Assembly: GCA_045532455.1 (NCBI GenBank)
Contig: JAZSFX010000027.1
Location: 1 to 9,000, forward strand
Reading direction: 5' to 3'
DNA: 9,000 bases
Source: Ornithomonoglobus_A sp045532455
GTDB taxonomy: Bacteria; Bacillota; Clostridia; UBA1381
A program made the translations under genes and the position numbers. The notes beneath the pieces were generated by a model. It was not told the origin of the DNA, did not search any database, and worked only from the letters and a program-made list of their open reading frames with translations. Shown here piece by piece: positions 6,825 through 9,000 of this stretch; the stretch's first letter is position 1, and each line of letters begins with the position of its first letter.

Positions 6825-6852
6825 TTGAAATAATATATTAAGATGATATAAT
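6825..6852 (+). promoter_or_regulatory. Promoter of the M81-M24 operon
   Basis: TTGAAA (6825-6830), a 16-base spacer and a perfect TATAAT (6847-6852); the start point would be near 6859, about 32 bases before the ATG at 6891. Just upstream, ATTTTG occurs twice (6804-6809 and 6815-6820) with an 11-base, one-helical-turn period, a possible activator contact region. TTAAGAT occurs twice around the -10 box (6838-6844, 6853-6859). Confidence 0.7.
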
Positions 6853-6890
6853 TTAAGATAGGAATATAGGCAAAAAGGAGATGTTATGGT

Positions 6891-8282
6891 ATGAAAATAA
6901 TTTGCGCTTCTTTCCAGTGCGAATCTAACAGCAAAGCAAAACTGCATCCCCAAAAATATGATTTCGAATATTTTAAGGGCGATGATATTTTTAAAAAACT
7001 TATTGTAAAAGATATTTTCGAAAAAGCAGGTTTTGAAGTAATTCCATCTATATATGCAGTAGCACTTCCCTCTGCAACTGTAGAAAAGGATATATATATG
7101 TACTATGCAGAGCAAATTCTGCAGACTGTACGTGAAAATCCTGACGCTGAGGGTGTTTATATCTTCTTCCACGGAAGTATGGAAGTTGACGAAATTGGCA
7201 GCGGAGAATTGTACCTGTTAAAAGAAATCCGCAAGATTGTATCTGAGGATTGTGTTATTGCAATGACTATGGATGCACACGCAAATATTACCGACGAGCT
7301 TGGTGAATATGCAAATATTACCTGCGGTTTTAAAACAGTTCCGCATACCGACCAGAACGAGAGCCAAGAGAGAGCTGCAAATGCTTTGATCAAAGCATTA
7401 AAGACAGGCAATAAACCATATTTATATGTTCAAAGAGTTCCATTCCTTTTGAAGAATGATACATTACTTACAAGAGAAGAACCTTTAAAGAGCATTATTG
7501 ACGAAACAATTGAATTAGAAAAGAACGACGATATATATTCTGCAAATGCGTTTTTAGGACACTGCTGGATTGACGCAAAGAACACAAGTGCATCAACCGT
7601 TGTATGTGCTACCAACAAAGAAATTGCCGAAAAGGTTGCAAAAAACCTTGCAAATAAATTATGGGCAACAAGAACAATGTATAAGTTCAAAATAGAAGCA
7701 GAAGAGCCTGAGGAGTGTATTGACCGCGCACTTGCAGGTTGTGAAAAGAGAATTTTTATTACCGACAGCGGTGATAACACAACTGCAGGAGCTGAAGGCG
7801 AAAGCACTGAAATTCTTGAACTGTTCCTTAAAAAAGACGTTAATAAGAGTGTTTGTATTGCCGGAATTACCGACGAGGAAATTGTAAACGGTTTCTGGGA
7901 TAAGAAAGACGGAGAAACAATTTATCTCGATAAATTCGGTGCATCAGCAACAGTTAAAGCACACGGTAATATATTAGGTTGGGGCAAGGAGCTTATAGGA
8001 AAGAGCCTTTGCGTTTCATTTGGCAATGTTGACGCAATATTCACTGAAAAGCGCAGTGCTTTTATAGAGAAGAGAAACTTTGACGAAGCTAATATTGATA
8101 TGTTACCATACGATGTAGTTGTTGTTAAGTTAGGTTATCTTTTCCAGGAGCTTAAACCGTTTGCCGACAGAGAGCTATTTGCTCTTTCAAATGGTGCAAG
8201 CTGTGTGGAATTATCAAAATTAAATCTACAGAATATTCTCAGACCTATGTATCCCCTCGATGATTTTGAATGGAATGCGTAA
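6891..8282 (+). CDS. M81 family metallohydrolase (microcystinase C/MlrC-like)
   Basis: Predicted cytoplasmic zinc enzyme of 463 residues, a little shorter than many family members. The family is named after MlrC, which hydrolyses linearised microcystin fragments; most members have unknown amide or peptide substrates. The N-terminal domain carries E11/N13 in FQCESNS (family form ETN), H94 in FFHGSM, D128-x-H130 in MDAHANIT and H152 in VPHTD. The His-34-Asp-2-His-22-His spacing is the one I recall for the MlrC metal-site residues. The C-terminal MlrC_C domain shows DSGDNTTAGAEGEST (292-306). No signal peptide. Start: ATG 6891, with AAGGAG 10 bases upstream; a two-codon ATG-GTA-TGA overlaps it. 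Followed after 54 bases by an M24 gene in the same direction with no terminator between, so an operon is likely, divergent from an AraC regulator. The family call is strong; the substrate is unknown. Confidence 0.92.
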   Translation: MKIICASFQCESNSKAKLHPQKYDFEYFKGDDIFKKLIVKDIFEKAGFEVIPSIYAVALPSATVEKDIYMYYAEQILQTVRENPDAEGVYIFFHGSMEVDEIGSGELYLLKEIRKIVSEDCVIAMTMDAHANITDELGEYANITCGFKTVPHTDQNESQERAANALIKALKTGNKPYLYVQRVPFLLKNDTLLTREEPLKSIIDETIELEKNDDIYSANAFLGHCWIDAKNTSASTVVCATNKEIAEKVAKNLANKLWATRTMYKFKIEAEEPEECIDRALAGCEKRIFITDSGDNTTAGAEGESTEILELFLKKDVNKSVCIAGITDEEIVNGFWDKKDGETIYLDKFGASATVKAHGNILGWGKELIGKSLCVSFGNVDAIFTEKRSAFIEKRNFDEANIDMLPYDVVVVKLGYLFQELKPFADRELFALSNGASCVELSKLNLQNILRPMYPLDDFEWNA

Positions 8283-8336
8283 GGCCTGAATATTACATAT
8301 ATTAACTAAGTAAAATTTTTAAAGGAGGACAAAAAA

Positions 8337-9000
8337 ATGTCATATTACAATCAAGAAGAAACAAAAAAGAGAGTTGACAAAGTTGTTAAACTTCTTAACG
8401 AAAAGGACACCGACATTGCAATCATCTACTTTGATGAATTAAACGTTGCTAACGGTTGGTACCTTACAGGTTGGGTTGGTCAATTCGAAAAAGGTGCTGT
8501 TTTAGTAGGCAGAGACGGAACTACTATGCTTTTGGGCGGTCCTGAGAGTGAGCCTTTTGCAAAGCAATCTTCTGCAATTCACGATACAAGATGCTTTAAG
8601 GTATTTATGGTTCCCGACGAAGAATATCCTCTTGCTACAATTATCGGTTTCGAGGAATTGTTCGAAGAACTAAACAAGAAATTCCCTGTAAAGAGAGTTG
8701 GTCTTATCGGTACAAACGATATGCCATACGCAGTACACCAAGACCTTGTTAAAGGTTTTGAGGGTTGCGATGTTGTTGACCTTACTGACGATTACTTAAA
8801 GTTCAGATATGTTAAGAGCGATTGGGAAGTTGAACAGGCAAGAACTGCTACAAAGCTTTGCTACGAAGCATACAAAGCTATGATGGAAAAGGTTAAGGCA
8901 GGCAACAAGGAATACGAAGTTGCTGCAGCAGGTGAAGCAGTTTGCCGTGCAAACGGTGCAAACGGCTTTGCATACCAGACAATAGTTGGTAGCGGTGTTC
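8337..9000 (+). CDS. M24 family aminopeptidase P/creatinase-like protein (3' part outside window)
   Basis: An open frame from ATG 8337 runs off the window after 221 codons. AAAGGAGG (8321-8328) sits 8 bases upstream, a very strong ribosome binding site. Residues about 10-150 match the creatinase/prolidase N-terminal domain (ANGWYLTGWVGQF, then LLGGPESEPFA). From about 160 the pita-bread catalytic domain begins, with the linker LKFRYVKSDWEVEQARTATK and, at the cut, GFAYQTIVGSGV. The metal ligands of M24 enzymes (Asp, Asp, His, Glu, Glu) lie beyond the edge and cannot be checked. M24 members include Xaa-Pro peptidases and enzymes that cleave non-peptide C-N bonds, such as creatinase. Asn is coded AAC eight times and AAT once, unlike the AAT-rich regulators, suggesting high expression. 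Second gene of the M81 operon; more genes may follow. Confidence 0.9.
   Translation, partial: MSYYNQEETKKRVDKVVKLLNEKDTDIAIIYFDELNVANGWYLTGWVGQFEKGAVLVGRDGTTMLLGGPESEPFAKQSSAIHDTRCFKVFMVPDEEYPLATIIGFEELFEELNKKFPVKRVGLIGTNDMPYAVHQDLVKGFEGCDVVDLTDDYLKFRYVKSDWEVEQARTATKLCYEAYKAMMEKVKAGNKEYEVAAAGEAVCRANGANGFAYQTIVGSGV

Noticed and set aside
6813..7172. Minus-strand frame of 119 codons opposite the M81 start
   Set aside because: It covers the M81 promoter and the conserved M81 N-terminal domain on the other strand. Its Cys/Phe/Tyr-rich translation resembles no family.

Overview
The window is AT-rich DNA (roughly mid-30s percent GC by eye) from a low-GC Firmicute, most likely a clostridial organism of the Lachnospiraceae/Oscillospiraceae type. 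This is inferred from strong AGGAGG-type ribosome binding sites, TTGNNN-N16/17-TATAAT promoters, a one-piece tmRNA without an encoded CCA, and the protein types. No species can be named from the sequence alone.

Layout. Bases 44-1390 (+) encode a membrane-anchored or secreted N-acetylmuramoyl-L-alanine amidase. A clear promoter (1421-1449) then drives ssrA (tmRNA, 1467-1819), whose tag reads ANNNKLAYAA. A near-perfect hairpin at 1824-1862 ends ssrA and also the operon that converges on it from the right. That minus-strand operon has two genes: a cytoplasmic TIM-barrel protein resembling GH101/DUF5696 glycoside hydrolases (4738-3050), then, 2 bases later, a major facilitator transporter (3047-1869). 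Two AraC-family regulators follow, pointing at each other (4869-5753 + and 6643-5780 -) and sharing one bidirectional terminator (5740-5781). Last is a plus-strand operon: an M81 (microcystinase C/MlrC-like) metallohydrolase (6891-8282), then an M24 aminopeptidase P/creatinase-like protein (8337 onward) that is cut by the window edge.

How the genes may work together. The region from about 1.9 kb to the end is arranged as a mirror. Each regulator is transcribed divergently from one catabolic operon: the first beside hydrolase + transporter, the second beside M81 + M24. The simplest reading is two neighbouring inducible modules, each sensing a small ligand. One would import and hydrolyse a glycoside-like compound; the other would break amide or peptide bonds in the cytoplasm. 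Whether they share a substrate cannot be read from the sequence.

The most striking non-coding element is the hydrolase/regulator intergenic region. It holds a 24-base inverted repeat (21 of 24 positions pairing) in which two divergent promoters, TTGCAA-N17-TATAAT and TTGCTA-N17-TATAAT, lie superimposed on the same DNA. I did not see a phage, insertion sequence, CRISPR array or defence system.
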